Source: Lycorma delicatula (lineage: Eukaryota > Arthropoda > Insecta > Hemiptera > Fulgoridae). Taken from it: 64,000 bases of DNA. Below the pieces are notes generated by a model. It had not been told where the DNA came from, ran no database searches, and saw only the letters and a program-made list of their open reading frames with translations. Within the stretch, counting starts at the first letter, position 1, and each line of letters begins with the position of its first letter. The stretch covers positions 301,152,147-301,216,146 of the forward strand of contig NC_134455.1 in the NCBI RefSeq assembly GCF_047948215.1, given 5' to 3'. Below, piece after piece: positions 1 to 11,597 of the stretch. The position numbers were made by a program, and so were the translations under genes.

Positions 1-340
1 ACAGATTGCACGTTAGACCGGCTAGGGGACTTCTTCCTTCTTCTTCTCTTGTTGGTGGTTTAGGAACGAATGCTCTACCATTAATTACTACGCTGCTGGT
101 TATAAAGCCGCCAGCGCGTGACGGGGGCAGTGCTACTGTGATGTTGTGGTGGAATATATGGTGGTCAGCTGTCTTGGGTGGAGAAGGTACAGACACATAG
201 GTAAACTCCAAGCTCTTCACCGTCATCTGACGGCTAGCATTGTGTTCGCTGAAAGGAAGCCACAGTGTGTGACAACAGTATGTACGTATGTGTGTACATA
301 CACATTTGGACTTACAGTTCAGGTTTGACCAAATCGAATT
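1..340. other. GC-richer unassigned segment
   Basis: This edge segment is less AT-rich than the DNA that follows and has open frames of about 60 codons (6-200 and 146-328, plus strand), but neither resembles a family I know and neither has a flanking splice pattern I can defend. A run of short palindromic GTAC/TACA units lies near 281-305. It may be the tail of a repeat or exon that continues outside the window. I assign no function. Confidence 0.3.
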
Positions 341-348
341 TCTTAATA

Positions 349-870
349 TTAAGTTTTTTCAAGATTTGGTTAAGAAATGGGGGTTATCGCGAAATCCCCA
401 ATTTTAATTTTCTTCGGAGGCGATTTAGATAAAACTTCATTAAAGCAAATTTGTTGTCTACAAAGAGTATATAAATAATCAAACATTTAAAAAAAAAAAT
501 CAACCCCTAACTTTTAAAACTGAAATACATCATTTTTTGTTCTTTACTCTATCTTTCATCGGTTAAAATATTTCTCAATGATTTTCTGAAAATTTATACT
601 TCATACATAGACTTATCGAAATATGTTTACCAATTTTTATTTAAATTGTAGCCCAGACCTAAAACGCAGAAAAGCCTTTTGAGAATTTTTTTCATAATTT
701 AGCCTTTTTGAAGGAGAGGGTTAGATTTAAACAAAACTTTACTTAAGCAAACCTGTTAAGCTTAATTTATTCATGAATATTTTTTGAAAAACTTCTTAAA
801 CTTTATTTTCCACCTCAGAAAAATGTATGTTCTCTTTTTGGTATTTTGGCTTTTAACTCGTTTGCTTTGC
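349..870. repeat. Diverged duplication in AT-rich DNA
   Basis: Two segments about 300 bp apart resemble each other: around 410-460 and around 710-765. Both read roughly GG(A)GG-TTAGAT-AAAACTT-A-TTAAGCAAA-TTGTT. The match is imperfect (about 70 % by eye), so this is an old duplication or two scraps of one repeat. No coding capacity is visible. Confidence 0.35.
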
Positions 871-979
871 TAGCTTTTATATATATATATACAAAACACT
901 GGATTATACAATCCGTGTTACAATGGATATACTCGTACATTAATATGCTTAAATATACTTATATACTCACATAATAATA

Positions 980-1009
980 CAGGGTTATCATAAAAGAATG
1001 GTGCGGTTT
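980..1009 (+). repeat. Left terminal inverted repeat of mariner
   Basis: 30-bp terminal inverted repeat directly after a TA dinucleotide. It pairs with 2275-2304 at 27 of 30 positions. In this family it is the transposase binding and cleavage site. Confidence 0.92.
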
Positions 1010-1152
1010 CAGTAATTCATAGGAAGATTGTAGGGAAATTTCTAGATGTTATATTGGTATCCCTGAAAGCCTCCAACCCAAAAGTTTATTTATCAGCAGT
1101 TGTAACCACAACGTCAGTTCTTGTATTGTTGCGGTGAGTTTAGTGAGTTACT

Positions 1153-2188
1153 ATGTTCTCGGATAAAGACAAAGAAAAGTGTGTTTTATTGATGGCTGAA
1201 TTAAAATCCGTAATTTTAGTTCAACGTGCGCTTCGACGTGAATTCAAAAGAGATCCACCTCACAAAAATAACATAACACGTTGGTTCAAACAATTCGAAG
1301 AATCCGGATCGGTTAAGAAACAGAAATCAACCGGCAGATCAAGTGTACCAGACGAAACGTACTAATTAGACAATCGGCAATTAGAAGTCCTGGAAAGTCC
1401 ATCCCCCGTCGAAGCGTCGAATTAGGTAATCCAAAATCAACAAATCACAAATTTTTACATAAGAAACTGAAATTACATGCTTATAAAATCCAGATACTGC
1501 AGGAATTGAAACCCGATGATGGTGTAAAACGTTACAATTTCGCTGTTGAAATGTCGGACAGAATAAGTGAAAATGAATCATTTTTAGACGATATAATTTT
1601 TACAGATGAAGCTACATTCCATGTGAATGGATGTGTTAACAGGCACAATTCACGAATATGGGGCTCTGAAATCCCACACGCAATTATTGAGAAACAAGCG
1701 ATTCGCCTAAAGTTAATGTTTGGTGTGGTGTGATGAGAAATCGTGTAATAGGGCCTTTCTTCTTTGCTGAAAAAACAATTAATGGAGTTGTGCATCTTGA
1801 CATGTTAACCTATTATTGCTTTGCTCAGCTGGATGAACTCGAAAACATTCATCAACTTCATTTCCAACAAGATGGTGCTCCCCCCGCACTTCAATGCATC
1901 GGTCACGGACGCTTTGAAAAATTTGGTGATCGATGGATAGGCCGGCAAGGACCCACACTTTGGCCTCCAAGGAGACCAGACCTGACACCTTGCGATTGTG
2001 TCTTGCGGGGGTACATCAAAAGCATTGTTTATACACAAAAAATTCGCGACCTAAACCACTTAAAAAACAGGATTAATGAAGCAATAACAACCATTAACGA
2101 AGAAATGTTAACTAATGTTTGGAGAGAAGTTGAGTATCGTTCGGACATTTTCCGAGCGACTAAGGGCGCACATATTGAAATTAATTAA
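1153..2188 (+). pseudogene. Mariner-like transposase, frameshifted
   Basis: The transposase would cut and paste the element through its inverted repeats. The N-terminal part (1153-1365) is a helix-turn-helix DNA-binding region of the DUF4817 type, with the typical pattern ITRWFKQFEESGSVKK. The catalytic part follows in other frames. The first aspartate is in FTDEATFHVNG (codon 1605-1607), the second in FQQDGAPPA (1871-1873), and the third in RPDLTPCD (1994-1996). The last two are 40 residues apart, longer than the 34 of classical mariner. The C-terminal end, with YRSDIFRATKGAHIE, closes at 2188. Stops and frameshifts around 1366-1500 and near 1710 break the gene. Expected length is about 340 residues, and most of it can still be traced. 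Family assignment rests on motifs; the exact subfamily is not determined. Confidence 0.9.
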
Positions 2189-2274
2189 TTATGTAAAAAA
2201 ATGTTTGAGACGACAATTTTTAAAAATAAAAATATAAACTATAAGTAATTCTGTTTTAATTTAAACCATGTTCA

Positions 2275-2304
2275 AAACCGCATCATTATTTTATGATAAC
2301 TCTG
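2275..2304 (-). repeat. Right terminal inverted repeat of mariner
   Basis: Mirror of the 980-1009 repeat, immediately followed by the TA target duplication at 2305-2306. Confidence 0.92.
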
Positions 2305-2306
2305 TA

Positions 2307-3166
2307 TAATGTATTCCCAGTAATCTTAACATAGCTGTATTTTCCTCTTCAATTTTTCTTTCGATATCATTATTCCTTATTTTATATTCGAAATGAGAAG
2401 TAAAGAAAATTTTATTTTTGTGATATTTACTAGTGAGGTAACAACTCAATTAAATATGGTCTTATTTCAATTTTTCCTATTTTTTTAAAAAAACTTACTT
2501 ATAATTTATCCCGTTGACATATAACCATCAAATGTCATTATTATTACAGTTTATAGTATAACATTTATTTCGGAAGTGACCACGTAACTTCATAGGTACA
2601 TGAAGTAATCCATGTACGCACCAATACGCACTCAAAAGTTCTTGTAACAGAGATTTTATTGATTTATTTAACCTTTTTTTATTTATTGCTCCTCAAAAGT
2701 TATTAAATAAATAAGCCTGTGTACGATGAAATTTTTTTACCAATGTCAGTACTTTCTACTTTCCTTCTGCTAGTTTATGTACAGTCACAGGCAGAAAAAT
2801 GAAACTAATGTGGATTATAAACCTTATAAACCATGTAATCTATGTATATAACCCGTATAATCCATGCTATATAATTTTAGAAAAGACTGTACAGATAAAT
2901 TTTTATCTATTTCTATTATATAGTTTTATGAGAATAGCTACAAAAATTTTACGTTTACACCGAAGAAAGTAAGACGTAAATATAAAAAATATAAGGTTGT
3001 CACTAAAGTGGTACTGTATCATAAATACTGCTTAGTAAAGGTTTATTCTTTTTACAATGTTCTTAAAACTGTATTGCAAATAACCAGAGATAGGGAAAAA
3101 TAAAATAGCTAGTTGTGATTAATTGCATATATATTTAAACATTTATCATATATTAAAAAAAATTAA
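2307..3166. other. AT-rich spacer, no gene
   Basis: AT-rich DNA without open frames of note and without a repeat I recognise. Confidence 0.5.
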
Positions 3167-3473
3167 GCTGAAAACCTATTTCTAGTCCGTCTGGACGTTC
3201 TGCTGGACGGATCGGACTTGTTTTTCTTTTATTTTGCTCGGACCGACCCAAAAGTATGATATCAAACGTCACTGGACCCCAAACTTGAGTGTCCTCTGAG
3301 AATTCCTTGAAAATCTTCATTTATTACTTAACTGAAGAACTTTCCGAGGGTATTACTCACAGGAAAATCTTTTGAAGTCCGTTGATGCTTGATAACATAT
3401 TTGAGGACAATTCCGAGCAGAAAAAAGCCAGCTCCATCCGTACAGTAGAACTTCTGAGCGGACTGGAAATAAA
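3167..3473 (+). mobile_element. Foldback MITE, copy A
   Basis: About 307 bp with terminal inverted repeats of roughly 40 bp: the left arm begins GCTGAAAACCTATTTCTAGT, and the right arm ends with a GGACTGGAAATAAAC stretch. The arms contain a shorter nested palindrome (TCCGTCTGGACG) that would form a hairpin within each arm. The interior matches the reverse complement of 60429-60763 closely, including a TTGATGCTTGATAACATAT block and a TTTATTACTTAA block. There is no coding sequence. Non-autonomous DNA transposon is the best reading; the superfamily is unknown because no clear target duplication is visible. Confidence 0.75.
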
Positions 3474-4435
3474 CTGGAACAGACTGGTTTCCTTCTTAAA
3501 ATTAAATACCGACTCTTAAACAGTTGTCATACTCCAAACAAATTATTAAAGAAAACAAAGTTTAGCATCTTAATAAACCACCTAATTAGCGTAATCAACA
3601 GCACATCAGAGTATTATTATTTATTTATCTATTTTTTTAAAATCATAAATTAGTGTAATTTCTTAATACGTTTTAATTTTTATACAAAGAATGTTATCCA
3701 CCGTAATCAAATGCCAATAATTAATTGTCACACATACAAACACACACTCTCGTTGATATAAAAACACATGTATAGTGAACCAGTGGAAACAACAATCACC
3801 GTAATAATATCATAAATAACAATATTAATTTCCACTAAGCGAAATAACAATAATCATATCACTTATCATTAACAAACAACAAAGCCATTATATTACTAAA
3901 AAAATAATCATAACAATTTTTGTCAACGTTTATAGAAGGGTAGAAAATGTTATTTTTCGCAAACTGCAGTTTTAGTAACAAATAAAATTAATTGCACTGA
4001 TAAACGTAATTTTTGTTTCTTAACATGCGACACATGATTTAAATCTGTTTTTTGATGTTAAAAATGAATATGAAGTCAGAATCTTTCTATCACCCACCAT
4101 TTTAGAAAAATTTTTTAATTTTATATATTTTTAATAAGCTTCTATATTGTATTTTGGTAGCTCCTTTTTTATTGTTTAACTTTGTTAAAATAATTTGTAA
4201 GCTATAAATAAACAATACTAGACAAAGAATTAAATCATATTATAGTCACATATTATAACATTATATCTAATATTGAAGAGGAGCCTTCATGGACAAGATT
4301 AATCATGTCTGTGCAGGTCAAAACATGTACCTAAAAACAAAGCTGTATTGTTTGTAATAAGCACCGGATTTAGGAATGAATTAATTTTGTTCAATCTTAT
4401 TGCTGTCTTAAGTTTGTGAACAGTGCAGTGTCATA
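3474..4435. other. AT-rich spacer, no gene
   Basis: Nothing recognisable. Low-complexity A/T runs and short ACAC tracts (about 3730-3750) only. Confidence 0.5.
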
Positions 4436-5209
4436 ATGTCTCGAAATTATGTAAATAATGTGGAAGCCTTTTGTTATGTATGTAGTGAGTTTACTGTAAA
4501 ATCAGGTAGAAAAAACATTACACCTTTAATGAAAAAAGCATATCATTTGTACTTTCAATGTAAAATAGGTGATCAGGATAAGACGTGGACTCCTCATATA
4601 GTACGCAATAATTGTTCTGTTTATTTAAGAGGATGGCTGAAAGGTACACGGAAGGCTTTGCCATTTGGTGTATCTATGGTTTGGCGTGAACCAAAGGATC
4701 TCGTAACTGACTGTTACTTTTGTTCCTCAACTTGAAATTATTCCAGTTCCTGAGTCACCTGTGAATATATTTCAATGCAGCGATGAAGAATCAGACAGTA
4801 CAGAAGAAGACAGCAATGATTTTGATTTTGAATTATCTTCTAATAAGTCACATCTTATATCACAAGGTAAATTAAATGACTTGGTTAGGGATTTAAATTT
4901 TTCAGAAAATCAAGCTGAACTGTTAGTAACAAGACTACAAGATTGGACTTTACTTAAAAAAAATACAAAACTTCCGGGCTTTCGAAGCTGACTAAAAGAA
5001 CTTTCTCAGTACTTTATTGATGAAAATAATGTGGTTTATTGCACAAATATTGATGAGCTTATGTTGCACTTAGGATAAGTTCATAAACCTGAGGACTGGC
5101 GCCTTTTCATAGATTCGTCTAAGTATATTTTAAAAGTGGTTCTACTACACAACGGTAACAAATATCCTTCGATAACAATCGCTTATGGTATGATGAGGGT
5201 ATGTTTGAA
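4436..5209 (+). pseudogene. Decayed protein of unknown function, multicopy-type
   Basis: Two frames together give about 255 codons. The first, 4436-4735, has an ATG start and cysteine pairs (CYVCSEF, then TDCYFC at its end) spaced like a zinc-binding region, with a basic patch KSGRKN. A one-base shift near 4735 leads to 4761-5209. This holds an acidic serine-rich linker (SDEESDSTEEDSND), then a conserved-looking block with DWRLFIDSSKYILKVVLLHN, interrupted by stops at about 4989 and 5076. From memory this resembles an uncharacterised protein family present in many copies in arthropod genomes, in which the fragment would be followed by several hundred more residues; here the similarity ends at about 5209. 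I cannot name a function. The missing C-terminus and the stops make it a truncated pseudogene. Confidence 0.6.
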
Positions 5210-7929
5210 ACCAAGGTATTTGTAAGTGTTCTCTGCGTCTAGTGGCTCTATCTCTCCATTTCCTGGCAAACTGTAGGTTTTTAAACTTCATCAATTTCTC
5301 CCCTTATCACCTTCAGAGTGGCCTCAATCTGATTGCAACCACTTGCAGATTTGTGTTTATTTCAACTGCTTTGGTGGTAGCTCTAGTTGATGTTAATGTG
5401 GCTACTCCACCTCTAAATTTTACATTTGGTGATTGATCTTGCCGAAATGTATTGTATCTTCTTAATTAGAAATTTTCATTTTGGCAAAAATGTGTTTCTT
5501 CCAGGCATATACAAATTGGGTCTACATCATGTACCAAGCATTGGAGCTCATGGACGTTTGACAAACATAAATTAATGTTCTACTGAAGAATTGACTCACT
5601 AATATCTAATTAATTTATTGTGGTGTGCCTTTCGGCCATTCTTTTTTCCTCATGTTTTCCATTTTATGAACAGCTTCATGTTCATTCAAAATGTCACCAT
5701 AATAATATTATTTAGTCGTCTATAAGTGTTATTGGCAAATTAAAAAAATTTATTACAGAAATGAATTACATTACTGAGTTGAACCATGGTAATGATTTGA
5801 CAACACCAGATGGACACTTGAACTCAACTGCAATTAACCATCATAACTCATAATCACCTTGAACTCATAAGCTATTTATCATCTGTGTTATAACAAAAAA
5901 ATTAACAGAAAGATACAACTATTTCATAGTTAGATATGAAGGAGTACTTTGGGAAGAGTTATGATTGGAGTTTATTGTGTAAATGTAGAAGATGTGAATA
6001 CTATGAAGATGAGAAAAAGAATGTCTGCAGGCATTTGAGATCTGGAAATAAAAAAGACAATAACTGATTAAATGGGCAGAAAAGTGGAAAAAATAAATAA
6101 AGAGAAGAATTAAAAAGAATAGAAACTTAAAACAGAATAGGAAAACTAATTGGCTGGGTGATGTGATGAGGGTTAATTATGACAGAGCTAGCTGGATCAT
6201 TATAAGGTGTCAAAAAGAGAACATGTAAAAAATTAATTTTTTTAGATAATCTAAAATGAAATAGTACCGACTAAGAACTCAAATTTTAACTAGGAATAGA
6301 AAAAACTAGAACTGGGTTTGGAAAGAAGGGACCTGCAGATGGTACGTAGGAATATGATGATGATATTAATTAGAATAAGAATGAAAGATAGAAAAATAAT
6401 TCGGTAAACAGATAGAACAGACAATGGTGGGTATACAACAGGAAAGAAGAACATTAATTTGTTAATTTACACTGTCCATAATAGTGATGTTGGGATTTAT
6501 TGAGGTTTTTTTATGGAGAGGTCTTTATGTAACTCCCAAACACTTATACTTGTAAGTTCAACAAACAGTATTCAGAATATCTTGCTCTGGGATAATGATA
6601 TTTATTATACGGCTTCTTCTAAGCAGTATGAAGGTATTACTTATAAATCTTACTACCACATGGAACTTCATGGAAGTTCTGGGCATGTTGACATTTGTAC
6701 ATTTCATAAATATCAAAAATATATTGCTGGAATATATTTCAATCAGTATGTTCTCAAATACTCTATCTCCTCTAATATTGTAAACAAGAGATCCTGGTTA
6801 TTCCTGATTAAACAGCTATAGTATTTCTGTAACTTTTGTCTTATGTCAAATAGCTGCATTTTAGATTATAGGCCGCCAACACAAACATATGAGTAAATAA
6901 GAGAGCAATATATATTATAGCTTGAGATATAAGAAGCTTAAGAAGTAAAGTATTAAAAATAATAACTGTAAAATTTCATAAAAAATACAATTAAAAATAG
7001 AAATTATTTTCTTTGTTTCGTAAATGAAAGAATAAAATTAATAAAAAGTAAAAATTTAATAAAAAGTTTTTTTCTTATTTATATTAGTCCATGGTATAAT
7101 TAATTTTTGATTAACGCCTATTTTTGAAATTAAATGTTGGAATAAATATATTATACATTCTTGTAATTTAGTTTTTAATTCATTATGCATAAACTTTTAA
7201 AATTAAAATGCAAAATAATAAATATAACCATATCAAAAATGTTGTGAATTTACATTTTTATTAAAGTAAAATCCAAAACTTCTAAACAAATGATCAGATA
7301 ATGCAAATATAATTGTGTTTAAAAAAAGAGGAATTCATAATCTACTAAGGGATTGATTTGCATTTTTTCTTTTTTTCACAGCTAATCTATTTACGTTGCA
7401 TTTTTAAAATCAGCAGGCACAGTAATTAGAACTTTTTCAGTCATTTTACTCACTCCTAGCGAGCGTAAAAAATATATAAAGTTAAAAAAATTATTATTTA
7501 TCATTTTTCGGTAACTAGAATTTTGTTCTGCTCATTTATAAGATTTTTAGGTTTAAAACTTGAGATGTAAGATCTACTCCCTGAAAAAAGTTGAGCAGTA
7601 TTTTCTATCTTCTCCATTTTGAATTTTTTCATTCTATAATTTTAAATTTCAAACAGTGAAAGAACTTTATAAACTTTTTTTTTTTTACTAATGAAGATTA
7701 AATATGATCTGAACGTAATATTTTCAGTGTTTATAGATATTAACTTGATGAAATTTATAAGTCATTGTATTAAGAATCAAAAAAAGAACACATTTCCTTC
7801 CCTTTAAGATTGTTCTTGGAAGCTAACCAGTTTTCATAAAAATATAAAATATAGTTGAGCTGTACGTTTATTTGTATATGTTGGAAGCAATATTCACAAG
7901 TGTATGGAAATAACAAGAAATTAGCGCTG
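5210..7929. other. AT-rich tract without recognisable gene
   Basis: A 102-codon open frame at 6513-6821 and one of 62 codons in another frame overlap each other; neither shows a known domain. I see no inverted repeats, transposase or reverse transcriptase traces. Confidence 0.45.
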
Positions 7930-8419
7930 AAAAATTTATATGGATCCTTAATTACAAAACTCCATGCCAGGTTTACTATGAAAGTTGAGAACTAATTTTT
8001 TTTGTTTGAGGCGAAAAACGCCTGGCCGTTATCATCGCCCAGAATTGTATTAATAAAAGGGTAAAATAACTCCAAAATAATAAAATTTATAAGGTGTAAA
8101 AGTAATATTAATCATATAATAAAAATTTATTAAAACAAGTCAAGAAGGCAAAATAAACTCAAAACTAATACCACAGACGAAGTCGTTAAAATATAAAACT
8201 TAAAATAATAATCGAATAAAGACACTATATAAAACTTACCTAATTCCAATGGGTTGTGCAAAAAGTTCCCTCCCGGATAGTAAAATTAAATACATAAAAC
8301 AAAAAAAGAAAAAATTGAAAGTAAAGGTTAAAATTTATTAAAAAAACTCTTCTAGCATAAATATAAAAATGATAATATTAAATTGTTTGCAGTAACCTGG
8401 TACTATGCAAAAAAAGAAA
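7930..8419 (-). other. LINE 3' UTR (probable)
   Basis: AT-rich non-coding tail of the I-clade LINE. A short block at 8012-8041, including GTTATCATCGCCC, also occurs in a LINE fragment at 58585-58611 (ATTATCATCGCCC), which supports a shared 3' terminus. There is no long poly(A). Confidence 0.5.
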
Positions 8420-9134
8420 CATCCGGTCAAAAATTTCGTTATCATTGTACAAGATATCACGGATGTTCCTAGTTGGATTAAACTTACGACGCAACGCCGC
8501 ATAACATCAACAGTTACATCGAGTGCATAGTGGTGGTGCTTCTCCTGACATTAGGTATTCGTGTGTGATCCTCGTATGTCCTAACCGTAACCGGCAGAGG
8601 ACCACTTCCTCACGACGAGATTTTCTGCAAGAGGTGTCCCATGGCAACACTGAATCTTTAACCGGTCGGAGTTTATTATCGACGGTAGTCGTTCAGTCAC
8701 TTTGCCACCTCGCTCTCAGTGATTGTTTTATACGGTTCATAAAATCAACTCGGGTGGTGGAAGGAAGTTTGAATACACGCTTCTTTGGCAGCATAATCTG
8801 CTTATTCATTACCTAGAATCCCTACGTAGCTAGGTATCCAGCAAAAACTTACCTCTCTGTTGCGATTATCTAACTCAGCGATTCCATCATAAATGTCAAT
8901 GACGACAGGATGTTTGGAATAAAAGTTTCCTAACTCCTGGAGAGCAGTATACGAGTCACTGCAAATAAGAATGTTTCTATATTTAGGGCTAACGATATTT
9001 AGAGCCCTATTTATGGCGAGTAGTTCTGCGGTGAACACACTCGTAACACCGGGTAGGCAAAACATATAATTCCTTTCATTGACAACAAAAGCACACCCAA
9101 CGGTATCGTCTTGTATATCATCAGTGTACGGCAT
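8420..9134 (-). pseudogene. LINE ORF2, RNase H and C-terminal zinc-finger part
   Basis: 9134-8802 is an RNase H domain. It has YTDDIQDDTVGCAF (the first catalytic Asp region, DGS-like motif altered), TAELLAINRAL (catalytic Glu), ICSDSYTALQ (second Asp) and WIPSYVGILGNE (HVGI-type end, His changed to Tyr). A stop follows GNE. The reading then continues with the LINE C-terminus: RLRLGHTRITHEYLMSGE and CTRCNCTVD, a Cys-rich finger, down to about 8420. RNase H would remove the RNA template during reverse transcription. The same C-terminal motif (PLRLGHTRDTHG) appears in the fragment at 58585-59045. Confidence 0.86.
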
Positions 9135-9489
9135 CAGTGTATATCACCGCGTCTGGGTTCGTCTTGGTGAGAGTATACTGAAACATTTGTCGGAAAACAG
9201 TAGGTGGTGTTGATCGTTTATCGCATGTCATAAGGTCAAAAGTAAAATTTATAAGGTTTATTCCCCACGGAGGATATGAGCACGGATACGATGGAAAGAA
9301 TGACGGTGTGTCAACATTGATATGCTGCAGCAGACGTCGGGTACGGACACCTACAGGTGCAGTACAATGTGGACGGTCCCCATACTTACCTAAATTAGGA
9401 TTTCTAAGGACTGAGTCAAAAGCCGGGTGATTTGGCTGTCTTTTTAGACGAGCAAAATAAGATAATAAAAGCTGGTCTCGTCTATCTCA

Positions 9490-10793
9490 AAGTGATAGGT
9501 CACCACAGTCAACAAGCAAGCTTGCGACAGGGCTTGACTTAAACGCGCCTGTGGCAAGCCGAAGGAAAGCATGATGTACACCTTCCAGCATTTTAAGCAC
9601 GGTTTGACGAGCTGAAGAGTAGGCGACACAACCATAATCTAAACGGGAAAAAACAAAGGAATAGAAAAAACGTATCATACATGATCAATCGGCTCCCCAA
9701 TTGCTGTTACTAAGGACTCGCGTCATATCTAAAAGTTTGGAACATTTTGTTTTTAATTCTTTTGTATGTTTGACGCAAGTAAGACGGCTATCAAAAAATA
9801 AATCTAAAAACTTGACCTAAGGAGAGATAGCAATGAGTTCTCCGTTCAGAAAAACTTGCAGAATAGAAGGGTTTCGTAGCCGAGAAAAGACTACACATTT
9901 TTTTTTGTCGGATGAAAATGTGAAACCAGTAATCCTGGACCAAGCTTCAAGGTGAAATATGGTGTTCTGTAGAAGTATCTCTGCTGTGGGTGTTGAACGG
10001 ATCGCAATGTAAATAGCAAAATCGTCAACAAATAGAGAACAAGAGATAGGAGCCTGCACAAAATTGGTAATACTCTTTATGTCTACAGAAAATTAGGTGG
10101 CACTGAATACATTACCTTGAGGCACTACATTCTCCAAGATGAAACTACCTGAGAGCAACTCGTCCACACGTACACGAAACGTTCAGTGATTTAAGAATCC
10201 CCGGATAACAGCAAGCATATTGCCCTTGATTCCCCATTCCTTGAGGATGTTAAGAATACCACGTCGCCTGCCCGTGTCGTATGCCTTTTTTTATAACAAA
10301 GAAGATATAACAACGAGGTGTTGGCGGTTCAGGAAGACGTTTCGTATGGCTGTCTCCATTAACACTAAATGGTCAATGGAAGATCTTCCTTGTCGGAAAC
10401 CACATTGTTCCGAAGAAAGAAAGGCATGTTTATCCAAGTAACATGGAGGCCTGCGGTTTACGATTCTCCCCATTATTTTACACAACACGCTTGTTAAAGA
10501 AATAGGGCGGTAGCTTTAGGGAACAGTTTTGTCTTTACCAGGCTTTAGTACTGGTATAATAAATGCTTCTGACCAGCCTGCGGAAAGACTTGTTCGGAGA
10601 ATAAACCATTGTAAATATTCAAAAGATGTTGTAATGCTGAGTTAGGAAGGTGTGAAAGCATACAAAGGCGACCGTTGGCTGGTCCAGGGGAAGTGTCACG
10701 TGAGTTCTTAAGTGCGTGCAACAATTCTTTAAATAAGAATGAAGTGTTCAATCCACCAACCGAAACACCAATATTTAACCCTAATATTTCCAT
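9490..10793 (-). pseudogene. LINE ORF2, reverse transcriptase part
   Basis: Reverse transcriptase pieces in several minus-strand frames, in the right order. 10793-10545 holds the linker with SPGPANGRLCMLSHLPNSA. 10488-10291 has the finger motif EQCGFRQGRSSIDHLVLME, and 10290-10060 carries KKAYDT and VPQGNVFS. 10059-9817 has the palm motif SLFVDDFAIY, which contains the catalytic Asp pair. 9678-9487 holds the thumb-type motif SRLDYGCVAYSSA and GAFKSSPVASLLVD. Stops and frame changes separate them (for example around 10545-10490 and 9815-9680). The catalytic YxDD-type core is still conserved, which argues for moderate age. Confidence 0.88.
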
Positions 10794-11521
10794 CTGTGCT
10801 TTATACCTCTGAAATTCGTTACTATATGATAAGTGAGAGACACCGAGCGGAAAGATTTTGCTAAGATTTTTGATTTTGCTAAAGTATTTGCTACAACCGA
10901 AGATGATGAAAGGAGTTCTCTTTCATCGATGAGACCGAGAATAGATTGCCTTGGCGATCTGAAAATTGCATGAAATTTTTTCCACACAGTAGACGTGGGA
11001 GTAGTACGTGAGATGGTGTTCACATATTTCGTCCATGAATTCCTCTTAGCGTTCAAGAAGACCCGACGGCCTACCGCTCTAGCCCTGCGGTACAAATTTG
11101 CAGTACAAGAAACATGGTGGGCATTGAAGTTTCCTACTATAAACGATGGAGATGGTATTTGTGTGAGGAGGTTTGAGATATCCAGAGCACTGAGCTCAGT
11201 GTTCGATGAGAGATACAGATTGCAAATATGTAACTTGAAGGGGATAGAGATCTTTACTGCAACAGCAGGAACGAGAGTAGTCAGTTGAATCCTTGTAGCC
11301 GATACCTCATCCTTCATGAAAATAGCCACTCCACCACTCTCTCTACCGTCTACTACACAGTCGTATCTCTCATAGAAGTATCCTCTGAGTGCTATTGGGT
11401 CATGTCGTAGAAGATGAGTTTCCTGGAAACACATTATAATCGGATCATGTACTTGGGCCTGTACTGTAATATCTTCAATGCGGGACCGTAAACCTCTGAC
11501 ATTCCACTGAATAATGTTCAT
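10781..11521 (-). pseudogene. LINE ORF2, endonuclease part
   Basis: This is the N-terminal apurinic-like endonuclease, which nicks the target DNA for priming. It starts at ATG 11521 with MNIIQWNVRGLRSR, the classic N-terminal motif with the metal-binding Asn. The catalytic Glu lies in MCFQETHLL, followed by GYFYERYDCVVDGRESGGVA, then IVGNFNAHH, where intact copies have GDFNAHH (Asp to Asn change at a catalytic position). After about residue 140 the expected SDH motif is missing and the frame runs on into the linker, so part of the domain is deleted or shifted. It is followed on the same strand by reverse transcriptase segments. Confidence 0.88.
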
Positions 11522-11597
11522 AAAAAAAATAATAAAAAATAAATAAATGAATAAAAAGAAATATAATAATAAATATACTTAGGAAACCATATAAAAT

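Larger units (their letters stand above)
980..2304 (+). mobile_element. Mariner-like DNA transposon, full length, decayed
   Basis: A complete 1,325-bp element. Its ends are inverted repeats of about 30 bp: left 980-1009 begins CAGGGTTATCATAAAAGAAT, and right 2275-2304 reads as the same sequence on the other strand with 3 mismatches in 30. Both ends are flanked by TA (978-979 and 2305-2306), the target duplication of Tc1/mariner transposons. Between them lie transposase pieces in three frames on the plus strand. Termini and target duplication survive, so it could in principle be mobilised by a related transposase, but it encodes no intact one. Left/right similarity of about 90 % suggests moderate age. 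Confidence 0.93.

Noticed and set aside
6513..6821. 102-codon plus-strand frame
   Set aside because: No domain, no related sequence in the window, overlapped by another frame; consistent with chance.
10995..11288. 97-codon plus-strand frame
   Set aside because: Shadow of the minus-strand LINE endonuclease region.
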